Shown here: positions 1 to 11,270 of the stretch, piece after piece
How positions within the stretch are numbered: position 1 is the stretch's first letter
Layout: each line of letters opens with the position of its first letter
Assembly: GCA_022818135.1 (NCBI GenBank)
Contig: JAFMSR010000019.1
Location: 35,641,639 to 35,705,638, forward strand
Source: Saxidomus purpurata
Taxonomy: Eukaryota > Mollusca > Bivalvia > Venerida > Veneridae
Direction: 5' to 3'
DNA length: 64,000 nucleotides
Notes under the pieces: model-generated
Told to the model about the DNA's origin: nothing
Database searches by the model: none
The model's input: the letters and a program-made list of their open reading frames with translations, nothing else
Made by a program: the position numbers and the translations under genes

Positions 1-1640
1 ATTTACATCTACGTATACAAAAATAAGTTATCTGATTAGCGGTTATAAATATCTAATGGATGTTTGTATATTTTACATTTTCAAGTTCAATAACCTTTTT
101 GAAATTTTCGGCCGCTTTGAAAGCAATTCGTCAATTGTAGACACAATGCCGTCGATTCCTGGAGATTTGTGGGTCCTTAACCCTCAGATGTTCGATTTGT
201 CAATATTCACGAGCATAACCTTTAAGTAGAAATGATATTTCTTACCCAATCAAAGCACTGTGCATGCGAAGCGACCAAAAGATTGACTGATACATAATCG
301 GTATGTACACTTCCTTGTGGAAATAGAATCTCATATGAAGCTAGATTTCTAATGCGAAAATGTTTATCTTACAGTACTATTAATTGCACAAAGGGTTAAT
401 CACAGTACACACTGTTATTTAGGTAATTTTAGGTAATCTTTTCGTGAAGAAAATTTCGCGATTTGTAAACAGACAGACTTATTTGCGAACTTCAAATTAC
501 CGAATGGAAAATTTGCTAATAGTTTATCTATGTGGAATTTTACAGATTGCGATGAATTTGTATACTGCAAGTTGTATAGTGACAGTGTGTGTTAATGCTG
601 GAACCACGTGCATGACTTCGCCTGAGCAAAACTGTGAGCTTTTCTCCTTCAAGTCAAACGTCGTCACACGTAATGACATCATGGAGAAGGTGTGTATTCA
701 CTGCCGCATGCGTACTAAAAATACACAGACAGGCTCATGAAAGCTCTTGCTATAAGCGTATGTCTTCTCTGCGATTGTTTGGGTTCGTTATTGGTGGGAG
801 TATGCAAAACATTATTTAGAGTTTCAACGTGAAATGAAAGCTACGATCAGGTTTATGTGTTGTTAGTTAATTTGTAGGCCGGTCACACATCATTTTCTCG
901 TGATTCCGTGTAAACTGCTCGTCAAAGTGTAAATTCGCACTACAGTATATCTCAGTATTTCCAAATCAACTAAATTTCGAATATACACCAGTCATCAATG
1001 ACAATACGTCAGGATATGATCAATTTGATATTTTAGTCAAAACTTGATTTTTTGTGATTTTTCCATTGGCCGTAATGTTATAGACGTGCAGTCGCTAAAT
1101 CCAAGACGGTAGCCCCCATAATTTGACGTTGTATTATGCTATTCGGAAAGTACTGCTGAACATAATTTTATTTTAATGTAGAGATCATATATTATTTATA
1201 AAACTTTATAGTCCAGCAACTGTTTAAGAAGCATGGCTTACACGTTCTCCTTGGTTTTTATCGTTGTATTCAAACAGACTTCAGATAGGGTTCACTGAAC
1301 GTCGTCGTTCATCTACATAGTTTATCGGACGATTGTATGCTAAATAACAACGAAAATACACATATTGCGCCGGAATGTTGTCTGTAAAGACGTCTTTATA
1401 CGTATCGTGAAAGGTCTCTTTATATATAATATATTATATATTTTACCACTATACAAGTTATCTAGTATCCTAAATTAAAAGAATTAGTTTAATCATAAAT
1501 ACTGATATTTTCCAGAACGTTACCGCAGACATTTGGTTGCAGATCTACGTCTCGGATTTTACAACTCACCATTCATATGGGAAGTGCCGTCTGAAGTGGC
1601 ATCTCCTAGGCTCTGATAATGTGATACGAAGACAGTTTAT

Positions 1641-2160
1641 GTGCTAGTAGGTGTAAGACCACTACTGTTCCTATGTGTGCTAGAAGAGTGAGACGAGTAC
1701 TGTCTTAGTGTGGTGGTGTGTGTTAAACTACTACTGTTAATTGTGTGCTAAGAGGTGTGAGGTCACTACTGTTGCTGTGTTTACTAATAGATGTAAGACC
1801 ACTATTGCCGTGGTATGTGATATGAGGCGTAAGACCCCTATGGTTGTAATGTTACCAGTAGGTGTAAGACCACAACTGTTGTTACGTTTACTAGTAGGTG
1901 CAAGACCACTACAACTGTAATGTTGGACCATTACTATTATTGTTTGTGTTAGTAAGTGTCATACTCCTATTGTTGTGATGTTACTAGTAGGTGTAAGACT
2001 ACTACTGTTGTAACGTTTACTAGTAGGTGCACGACCATTACAACTGTGCGAGTAGGTGTAAGACCACTACTGTTAAAATGTGCGTTAGCAGGCGTAGCAC
2101 CACGACTGTTTTTGTAATGTGTGCTAGCAGTTTTAAGGTCACTACTGTTATGACTAAGGC
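1641..2160 (+). repeat. Minisatellite of about 34-bp units starting at the exon 2 splice donor (copy 1)
   Basis: About 14 imperfect units carry the core GCTAGTAGGTGTAAGACCAC. The first unit contains the end of exon 2 and its splice donor (TA|GTAGGTGT at 1646/1647), so later units repeat donor-like sequence through the intron. Confidence 0.8.
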
Positions 2161-2830
2161 TGTTGTTTTGAATGTTGTCCAGCTCGTGATGTCTTGTAGT
2201 ACGTTGTCTATCGTTCCATTGGTATACAGTCTTTGAATACTTTAAAAGTCATTTTCCAATTTTCGATTTATTTGCGACTTTTGGATTCGCCAGCAAAAGC
2301 TATTCTTTATATGATTGTTTGTTTCCTTTTTTTATGAATTCGCGAAGTGATTCATTCGCGAAAATTAGCGACAATAAAAAACTCCCGACAAACAACAACA
2401 TTATGCAGTAGACTATTTGCACAGGGGCGACAATCATGATCATTTTACTGTATTTAGCACGTGATGCAGCGCACAATCTGGTGATCTGGCAGTCATACAT
2501 GTTTAGTGAAAATTAAGTAGCTATAAATCAGTTACTACTAAAAGAGTCTACGTTTGGAATAGTCTAGTAAATAAAATAAAACGACTTATACAGTATTTAG
2601 CACGTAATGTCGTGCACAATCTGGTATTCTGACAGTCACAACTGTTTAGTGAAAAATAAACTAGTGGTGAAAAAGTTACTATTTTAGAAATCATTGTTTG
2701 GAATATTTTAGTAACTTTGACAAGAAAATGTGTGAAGACTTTGAACGCAGAGATGAAGACGACTGTGGCAGAGCAATGGACAGAGAAGGTACTAATATCT
2801 GAAATACATTTAATTGAATTTTTGATTTAA

Positions 2831-3189
2831 AGCTGCTGGGTCGAAGTTTCAGGTGAAAAATATATATTTCCCAAAAATAATATATTAAAATGTAGAAGTA
2901 AATACTAGAATCAACACCATAATTGAAAATCAACATAGCGAATTGCAAAAATCCATTGAAAATGTTCCTAGGTTTGGTTTAACGGCACCGCTACGCTATA
3001 TGATTATATTGAGATTTTCAAAAGCGTTTGTAACGCTTCATAATTTAGTAGCGTGTAATCTCAAGTATACAGATGTGATTTACAGAAATTGATACTGGAA
3101 CCTTTTTTATTTGATTATTTGTTCTAAAATATATTTTCATAGAGTTAAGGAATTTTATTTTTTTCACCAAAATAAGAGAGCGAGCAGTT
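2831..3189 (+). mobile_element. TTAA-flanked MITE, AGCTGCT family (diverged), intron 3 of copy 1
   Basis: It is flanked by TTAA at 2827-2830 and 3190-3193. The left end AGCTGCT and right end GAGAGCGAGCAGTT resemble the termini of the elements at 17626 and 36942, but it sits in a different intron, so it is an independent insertion. Confidence 0.6.
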
Positions 3190-4593
3190 TTAAGAAGTAC
3201 AAAGATACGTTTTAGAGGGGGCTTTTTGACCAACAATTGTTAACACTTACAAGGCTTGTGGTAAGGCATTCTGTATATGTAACCAGTGTAGATCTTGATA
3301 CAAAATTTCTGAAGGTAATTCAATAGATGAAGTCAGTCAACTCCGAATAACGACGACCTCCATGCAAATAAAGATAACCAGCTTTATATTTTAAGGGGCG
3401 CTACTGTAAACTGGGTGATTTTCGCGTGACTTTTTGCGAAAGGAAAACTCTCTTATATCAAACCTGTGTGTAATGAATATTTCCGGCATTCTTAAATAAA
3501 CAAAATTAGAAATACGCGAAAATAACGAAAATTTAATAATCGCCCATATTACCAATTTAATAGTATTTTGTTGTGGTAGAAGCCTACTGCACTTTCTTCC
3601 GATCAGTGTTTTTGTTCACAAGTTTATTTTCTATCTTTTAGGTACTGTGACTGCGAAGTTTTACAGTCAGGACCTGGCAAGGTACATGTAGTGTACTACG
3701 TGTGTTATAATGGAGAGAACGGCGAGTGTGCAACTCGTTACGTGAACCTTCTAGTTAGGAACATAAGATATCAGGGTAAGTTTCGCTCTTGCGACAGTTG
3801 CAGGTGAATGCTGTGCTAGACGGTGTCTCGGAATAATGTTAAAAGCTTTTTTTCGCGAATGAAGAACTTCGCGAATATGTCAAACAAACAATGACGATAC
3901 AAAAAAAAAAAAATGCGAAATAATCAACTTGCGAATGTAATGATTTTTATAGCAGTTGTCTTCGTATTCCTGTATATAATTACATGTTTAACCAAGCTAT
4001 ACGTAGATTTCCACAATGGGATATTCTGACTTTCAATTTGGGCAAATCTAAAAATAATAGGTGTGTTTTGCAAAAATGAGAAAAACAAAAGACAAACAAC
4101 TTAAATCCTAATCATACACAGTCAAAATTGTGTTAAAGACCACATTGAATAAAGACCATCTTGCGATTAAAGACACCTGTAAACAAAGACCATATTTGTA
4201 GCTTCCCAACAGTGGTTTGTGTTCATATGTTTGACTTTACCAGGACAGGAACTATTTAAAATGTTCATTTAAACGTCTCTTATAATAATAGTTTTGACAT
4301 TTGGCAAGCTGTACGTTATAAAGTAATGGACTGGTCTTAATGTATAGCTACATTTAAATGTACTTTTTTGGAAATGCAGATGCTTCGGATGAACTCGAAT
4401 TACAAAGACTTCCTTGGCATCAAATATCGGCTGATTTGAAAAACAACTTCGACCTCGAGTTCACCGATCGTACAGTTATGTTTACTTGGAAGAGACCAGG
4501 TAATTATTTTAAATGATTTTATCTTTACAATTTTTGTATTGAATCATAAACAAAGTGAGCACAGACTGTAGTGATGAATGTCCATCTTACGAG

Positions 4594-4791
4594 GAAACTG
4601 TAAACTGGGTAATTTTCGCGCAACGAAAATGTCGCGAATTGTGTGCAGACAGACTTATTCGCGAATATACAATTCATGAAAGAAGCATTCTACGCGAAAT
4701 GAATCTTTCGCGCGATTTGAAATTAGCGAATTTGGAAATTCCGAAAATAGCAGAACATTAAATCATCGCGAATGTCACCCAATTTACAGTA
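4594..4791 (+). mobile_element. TTCGCG-rich foldback MITE with CTGTAAA..TGGGT ends
   Basis: The left end ACTGTAAACTGGGTAATTTT and the right end, whose reverse complement reads ACTGTAAATTGGGTGACATT, are inverted repeats. The interior has repeated TCGCGAA blocks of both polarities. Related pieces occur at 3402-3562, 3846-3950, 13412-13500, 15196-15380, 16455-16590, 17190-17310, 32944-33137, 34212-34358 and 36165-36305. Confidence 0.65.
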
Positions 4792-6357
4792 GAACTGCTT
4801 TCCAGTGTTTCTATTATTGACAGAGGCAAAATAGATAACCCGCGTGAAAATGAGAGGTTCACGTTATACCTTTTAACTACAAATAACTGTCACCACAATT
4901 TCAACCAACGGAAGTTGCTTGAGCCCAGGTTACCATTTGTAATGCTTGCACATGCCGGGCACAAGTTGCTCAGGGGTACCTAGCTTGAGCACTCATTTCA
5001 CTTTCATTAAGTCGTTCAGAAGTTATTAATAGCTTATGTTAATTCTATCATCCCATACCGACAAGAAATCAATATGTATTTTGTAAGCCAATCTCAGGCA
5101 ACTTCAGCTGGTGGAAAGGTATACCTTTTTGCTTATAACACATCGGACAGATGCGGACGGATCAATGCGGACATATCACGGCGGACAATCAAAGCTGTAA
5201 CAGATGACCATGGTTCGTTATTGTAGGAAACTGGTTAATATCATGTCAAGTGAGTAGTGTACTGAAAATAATGGAAGAAAACAAACTACTGGTAAGGAAA
5301 AGCACTAACCAATTGTGACCCGGGAGTCACACTGAAACGAAATTCAATATCCTTAAACGTTTTATCAAATGTTTTCATCATTACAGAATGTGGACTTGAT
5401 GGCGAAGTTATCGTAAGTGGATCACTCGGGAGACGATTTGACTTTCTTCTGCTATGTTCCATGCTGGTGTTTACATACTTGTTTTAATTACGCTATACAA
5501 TATATCCTGACTTTTTATTTTGATAAGATATCTTTAAATGATATCTTTATGCAGTCAATAGAAATGTACAATATAATAATTCCTATCTTGTTTACCGTAA
5601 ATATAGACTGCTTTTTGTTTCTTGTTAATATAAAAAATGTAGAACTACGTTTAATAATATTGTATTGCATTCTTGACCTCATTAATATCATTAATATCAT
5701 TAAACTTGAGATAAAAGAACCAGTTGGACATATAAAGTGGATGAAAGCCTTACATCCAAGCTTAAATACTGTGTTTTACATTTAGCCCCATGCAACGGTG
5801 ATTTGATCACATTAGAAGTAATGCTGTGTACTATGAACTCGCCAGCTAAACTGAACACCAAATGTAATGTAGAAAGCTTTGCGCGTCATCAAAAGTATAA
5901 ATTACTCGAGCTAAAGGAGGCAGTCATCGAATACCCGGTATAGTTTATGTCTACAGGCAACACAAACTCCCTGCAGCGGTCACGTCTCCTTACAGTATAC
6001 ACAGACCACTACAAACACATAAAAAAGCGTTTTTAGCCACATTTGAATATTTGTGTTAGTCTTTGGTATTGCTTGTGCATTAACATTTATCTAATGAACT
6101 TTTCAGGTTTTCATAAATTTAATCCAAAAACACTTATTTCAAAATAGTATTTCTGTTTTAATTATTTGCATCCCATCACAACACATTTGAGTCTGAAAAC
6201 ATGGTGTCCCTCAAGGCGGTTTATTGTCACTCCTTCTCCTTTCCGCTCGATCTTCACAGGGCGATCGAGACTGCCCGCTGTGTTAATCATCCAGTGCCTT
6301 GTTGTTTAGAAAAGCAAGCGTATATAAACAGTGCCTTGCAGGTTACAATACACTAAA

Positions 6358-6985
6358 ATGCTTCCAGCATTGGGAAGAGTGTTGCGTAAACTATTAATGC
6401 CGACATCTGAGCAGAATGCTGCTACTAACAAGACTAGCGGCATTTCTTCACACTGAAGTGGAAGAGAGTAAGCTTTTGCAGGCTATTTACATAGAGGTCA
6501 AGGACATTATCAACGTGATTGCCGGTACTTCTGCAATTACGCATTCTCCGCTCGATCTATGGAACCCTGTTCATGGGCATGTCTCGGCTAAGTTCGCTTG
6601 CTAATCAGATTGCTCAATGTTCACTCAAGTTTATGCCCTTGAATAGATATCAAATTGACATCGTCCGTTATCCATCTTTGAACAACTTTAATACATTTTG
6701 ACAAGATGCGGTGTTCTTGGTGTTTATCCGATTAAAGTTATGCAAGAAGCCAATATTGGATTGTGCTAATTTGGTGAAATTTCGGCATTTCAAGGATAGT
6801 AAGAATGGTGTGTAGGGCAATATGTGGGGTTATCGCACAAGGCCGAGATAACAGACCCATACACATGTTAACCAGGTTCGGTGACAATCTGATCTTATGA
6901 AAATCTGTGGAGTTCGAGAGCGGACAAACTGATGCTGCCTGTCGTAGTCGGTCTCACAATACGTCCCGTTTCTTGATTTAAGAAA
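6358..6985 (+). repeat. Direct repeat block R, copy a
   Basis: A block of about 0.6 kb carries landmarks such as AGACTAGCGGCATT and CACAAGGCCGAGAT. It recurs at 19925-20490, 26475-27100 and 39214-39780, twice per duplication unit. No coding frame is shared between the diverged members, so I treat it as a dispersed repeat of unknown type. Confidence 0.65.
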
Positions 6986-8371
6986 CATACGCAAAACTAG
7001 GTGGGTGTTCAGTATCACAATTGTGTCGCCCTCTTACACTTTGTCAAAATACCCAAAATGTTTACAAGACAACATGCTTAGCTATTCAAGAAATATCGTT
7101 CCAAAGCAGCAGTTATCATTATAAAAAAAATTGTCTTTTTCCATGTTTCTACTTTTTTGGAGTCTGGCATGTCAAAAAGAAACCCAAAAAATTGTGAACC
7201 TTGTTGTAAATTTATAGCAACCACTCAAATATGACATTGACCTACAAAATGTGTCGGCACCACACCTTTTTGTCAGAAGCAATACCGTTTGAAAGTTTGA
7301 TGAAGAAATCTTACGAAATGACAAAGTTATAACCAACGTTAAGTTTTGGTAACAAGTACAAAAAGGGGCATAACTCTGTCATATACGACCTTGACCTACA
7401 TTTTTTGGCGGTAATTGGTACCAGACTAAACCATTAAATTTAATCAAGGGTTAACTAACCTGCTTAAAACTACCTAACAGATCTTTTCAGGCTTCGCACA
7501 GAACGTTCATGTCGATGAACACATTGAATCTGCCCCTATCACTAAAATGCGTTTATTTAAGTTAAGTCCCTTGCATGAAAAAGTTTTTAGCCGGTAACAC
7601 CATGTAAAAAAAGTTGTTAGGCCGGAGAATCACAAAATTACAGCTTCCGTCATTCTTGTAAACGTAGGAACGATGAACGTCGAGAGAGACATAACTGTTT
7701 AATACATTTAATCACCTTTAGTAAGTGAAGATGTTAAAACACTCGAAAAGATATTCTACCAATTCAGCTCATGGTAGTTGTTTGCATGTAAAACTTAAGT
7801 AATATTTTCTAAGTCAAACAAGGTCTATATTGTATTATATTGCAAATATAAGCTGTAGGAATTATTGCTGTGTAAAATAATTCGTCTTTCGTTCCCTATT
7901 TCACTTGCCACCGTACATACGCTAGTTATTTAATGGAGTGTGACACAAGTATTTTCATATGTTTTTCATACACCCCTTAAACACCACTGGGACGTGACAC
8001 ATATTTACGCACTTTTTGTTCAATACGGATCAATTCAATATATTTCACCTAGAGTCACTGTTGGCGTAAAAAGGACTAAAATAAAATCAGGTTTGTTTAT
8101 TTTATTTACTTCATGTTGCATTATCTTTTAAATCTTTACTTTTTACATCGCTATTTAAGATAAACAAAACAAAGACAAATAACTGCTTAAGATAAGTATA
8201 ACCGCTTGGAAGTGAACACTTTTGGAAACAGAAATGGGTTGGAGATTGTCATTATGTTTTACACAAATTGATCTCAGTTAGCTAATACAAGTGTATAGAA
8301 ATGGAGCAAGTGAAACGCATTAAACGAGGGTCAATGTTGACCATCTTTTCCGAAATTGTAGTTTCTTATAA

Positions 8372-9108
8372 ACAAGAGGGCCATGATGGCCCTATATCGC
8401 TCACCTGAGTACAAGTGCACTTGCCTGGTTGGCGTGTTCAATTTTGACCCAAGAGGCATGATTTAAACAAAAAGGTTGCAGACCACTAGTCAATGTTACA
8501 TACCAAATATCTAAGTTCTTACCTTGTGGTTTAAGATTAAGAAAAGAAGATTTTTCCTAAATCAAACGACCCCCTGGGGAGGGTAAATTTTGACACTGGG
8601 GGCATGATTTGAACACTCTTTGAAGAAGTTTGCTAGACACTGTTACACACTAAATATCTTGGCTCTTAACCTTGTGGTTTTGAAGAAGAATATTTCAAAG
8701 GTGTTCCTATATATGTATATGTAAAAGAAATAAACCCCTATGGTGGGGCCAATATTGATTCTAGGGGCATAATTTAAACAAACTTTGAAGAGGTCCACTA
8801 GACACTATTACATACTAAATATCAAAGCTCTAGACCTAGGGTTTGAAGACAAAGAATTTTTAAAGGTTTTCCTTTATATGTCTATGAAAAACAAATGGCC
8901 CCCTAGGCGGGGCCAATATTGACCCCAGGGGCATGATTTGAACAAAGTTATTAGAGGTGTAATAGACAATGCTATATACTACATAGCTTAGCTCTAGTCC
9001 CTGTGGTTTTGGAGAAAGTTTATCCTATAGAAACCTATGTAAAATCAAGTGAATCCCCCGGGCGGGGTCAATTTTAACCCAGGGGTCATTATTTGAGCAA
9101 TTTTGGTA
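8372..9108 (+). repeat. Dispersed bivalve-type repeat with internal units of about 165 bp (left part)
   Basis: It opens with AACAAGAGGGCCATGATGGC and then has about four degenerate units, each with 'GGGGCATGATTTGAAC'-like and 'CTTGTGGTTTTGAAG'-like blocks. The element is interrupted at 9109 by a 1.84-kb segment and resumes at 10953. I recognise the opening from clam genomes (from memory). Confidence 0.65.
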
Positions 9109-10952
9109 CAGTGGCGCTCACGTTTTTGTTCCGTTTACCTCATGGTTGTTACCGCGTGGTAAACGCCCGGTAAACGCGGGCAATTTCACGCGTTTACCGC
9201 GGTTTCACGGCTCATTTCCAAATATGGAAAGAACAGCCGGTAAAAAAAGATTAAAAAAACGGGTCACTCCAAATATGGAAGCAGTACCCCGGTAAAGAGG
9301 CGTGTCCAAACCAGCAGCCAATCAGAAGATTCCCAGCCCGTTTTTTTTCACGGCTGTTGTCGTTTCACTAATCAATGAACCATATCTTTGTCAGAATAAC
9401 ATTGAAATGTACTTTAAGTGCCGATGTTATTGCTGACCTGCTTTATAATAATAATAATAAATATAAATAATAAAATAATAATCTACAGTAGAGCAGGAAT
9501 TCATACGTTGCGTAGACCGTTCCTGATCAATTATTGCAGAGTAACAATTTAGAGGCAATGTTTAAACTACCGGACAGATTTTATGATTAATTTATCAGTA
9601 TCCCGGCCCCAGATATTTTAATTTTGATATATGTGACACTATGTCCCGTTCAAGTTTTTGTTAACTGCAGTCCAGTACATTCGCAAGATGGGTTGTAGAT
9701 TATAACAACAAAGTCAGTGATTAATTCGTTGCGGTATTTTACCGGATCTCGACATGAACAACAACAACGACAAGAAGGTTGTGTTAGACAAATATCTTAA
9801 CAAAAGTATTTACTGGTAAGCAAGGAAAAGCTGGTGAAATTTGCATGTCTTTTTGTTTAATTTAGAAATAGATGGGACAGAATACGGACGGTAACTATTT
9901 TGCAAATCTTATCCATATGGACTCCGGTCGAACCATACCCCACCCACCTATAGCATTGAATCCTACAAGTTCGTGTGTACCTACGAGTTCGTGTTTTTAA
10001 ATATGACGTCATTTACTGCTAAGTGCTTGTACAGCACGTGTCCGAATTCTATGCAAGTTTCTCTAGGGGTATTCCCTTTCACAAAGATATTTGGCCAAAA
10101 AATGCATTACTGTCATAATCCTGATGAAAAACATGAAAAAGTACCTCGAATTCTTCATTTAGTAACTAGTTTTGCATGGTAGCCACAAAATTTACGAAAT
10201 AATTAGGGAATTCTTATTTAAAAGTTGTTTAGCCATTACCTGGAGTTTTCGTCACGTGATCTGGTGATGAATGCGCTTGCTAAGCATTAGGGGCACTCGA
10301 GGGTTTTTTTATTAAACAAACAATTAATTTTCAATTATTCATTAATGAAACTAAATATTTTAATACTTTGTGGGCTTTTTACGGTATTTATTTTAAAAAA
10401 TGTGTCCTGTTTTCCTTGATTAGGTATATATTATCCGGCGTGGCCTCGATCTGCAAAATTAAATACGGGATCATCTAGAATATTCCGAGATTCACCGTGT
10501 TCAACCCCAATATTCAGACTTTATTTCAACCAGCAAAACAATCTGCAAGAAGGGTTCTCATTTTCCATGTTTGTTTTTGTGAAAATATTCATTAAAACAA
10601 TTAAATTTAGCAACTTCCGAGAGGTCAGTATGCAGTAGATATCATTTTGGGAAAATAAATTCCCATTCGACCTTGTGACGCCTCACTATGACGTCATCAA
10701 ATAAGAAACACGAACTCATAGGGCAATTCTCCGTAACTCTGTTCATCAAAGGTGAAATTTGTTTTTTGATAAAAAATACATGTTGTAAAGAAGTTAATGT
10801 TAAAATGGTTTTGCAGTTAATTCAACTAGTATTTGAAAGGAAACAAAGGTCAATAATTAGTTCAAGATTCTTCCGTTTAGTGCGCATGCGCAGGTTTAAA
10901 GATTAACAGACACGAACTTGCAGGTGTAGAGGCTATAGGTAATAAGGTGTGT
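9109..10952. mobile_element. 1.84-kb segment present only in unit 1, flanked by 43-bp direct repeats
   Basis: The 43-base sequences at 9066-9108 and 10953-10995 match with one mismatch and occur once at the matching place in unit 2. The segment opens with GC-rich DNA carrying repeated GGTAAAC/GTTTACC motifs (9130-9300), then a TAA microsatellite (about 9446-9482), then a possible inverted-repeat element (9966-10924). No coding frame is convincing. It is either an insertion with an unusually long target duplication or material lost from unit 2 by recombination between the repeats. Confidence 0.6.
9966..10924. mobile_element. Possible inverted-repeat element with AAGTTCGTGT ends
   Basis: The left end has CAAGTTCGTGT followed by GAGTTCGTGTTTTT and ATGACGTCAT. 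The right side has the inverted counterparts ATGACGTCAT, AAACACGAACTC and ACACGAACTTG. The nested order is mirrored. No clear target duplication was found. Confidence 0.45.
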
Positions 10953-11270
10953 GGTCAATTTTAACCCAGGGGTCATGATTTGAGCAATTTTGGTAGAGGT
11001 GCACTAGGCAATGCTACATGCTACATATCTAAGCTTTAGGCCATGTGGTTTCAGAGAATAAGTTTTTAAAGTTTTGCTTATTTGTTGTCATAGCAACCAG
11101 AGTTCTGAATGGAACGGATTTTTTAAACAGTTTTGGATGTAAAAGAACAAAACTATTTCCATTGTTTTGTCATAAATTTCGTCGAAACGACTTTAGGGTC
11201 TTGATATTTTGTCTCAATTACGGTTCAGAGTATTATCGTGCGTCTGTCCACGTTGGGAAATTTTGAACTG
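10953..11270 (+). repeat. Dispersed bivalve-type repeat (right part)
   Basis: Continuation of the element at 8372-9108. Its first 43 bases repeat 9066-9108 with one mismatch. Confidence 0.65.

Larger units (their letters stand above)
552..5487 (+). pseudogene. Copy 1 of a six-exon secreted GPI-anchor-type gene, disabled
   Basis: Exons read 552-689, 1516-1646, 2712-2788, 3642-3775, 4380-4499 and 5387-5487, each bounded by AG/GT and in the same phases as the two intact copies further right. Exon 1 starts at an ATG six bases after an acceptor-like TTTTACAG and encodes a hydrophobic leader shortened by an in-frame 15-base deletion relative to copies 2 and 3. Exon 3 lacks 9 bases, which removes one NVT sequon, and exon 5 lacks one codon. 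Exon 4 is broken: an in-frame TAG lies at 3689-3691 where the other copies have Trp (TGG), followed within a few bases by a net 2-base insertion (exon length 134 instead of 132). Exons 5 and 6 remain open and keep the hydrophobic C-terminus. I infer a recent pseudogene, because every other splice site and frame is preserved. An intron-retaining or truncated product cannot be excluded. The protein family is not recognised. Confidence 0.8.
104..5625 (+). repeat. Older duplicate of the GPI-type gene block
   Basis: From about 104 to 5625 the sequence is homologous to about 12880-19040 and 30510-38320, in both introns and exons, but is clearly more diverged than the 20-kb units are from each other. 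It lacks the SINE in intron 1 and both TTAA MITEs of intron 4, so it preserves empty sites. It represents an earlier duplication of the gene. Confidence 0.75.

Noticed and set aside
444..740. 98-codon frame starting MKKISRF
   Set aside because: It overlaps exon 1 of copy 1 but begins in TTCGCG-type repeat DNA and reads through the exon 1 donor. The spliced start at 552 after an acceptor fits all three copies better.
5417..5785. 122-codon frame after copy 1
   Set aside because: It overlaps exon 6 in a different frame and runs into AT-rich DNA; exon phase and paralogues support the other frame.
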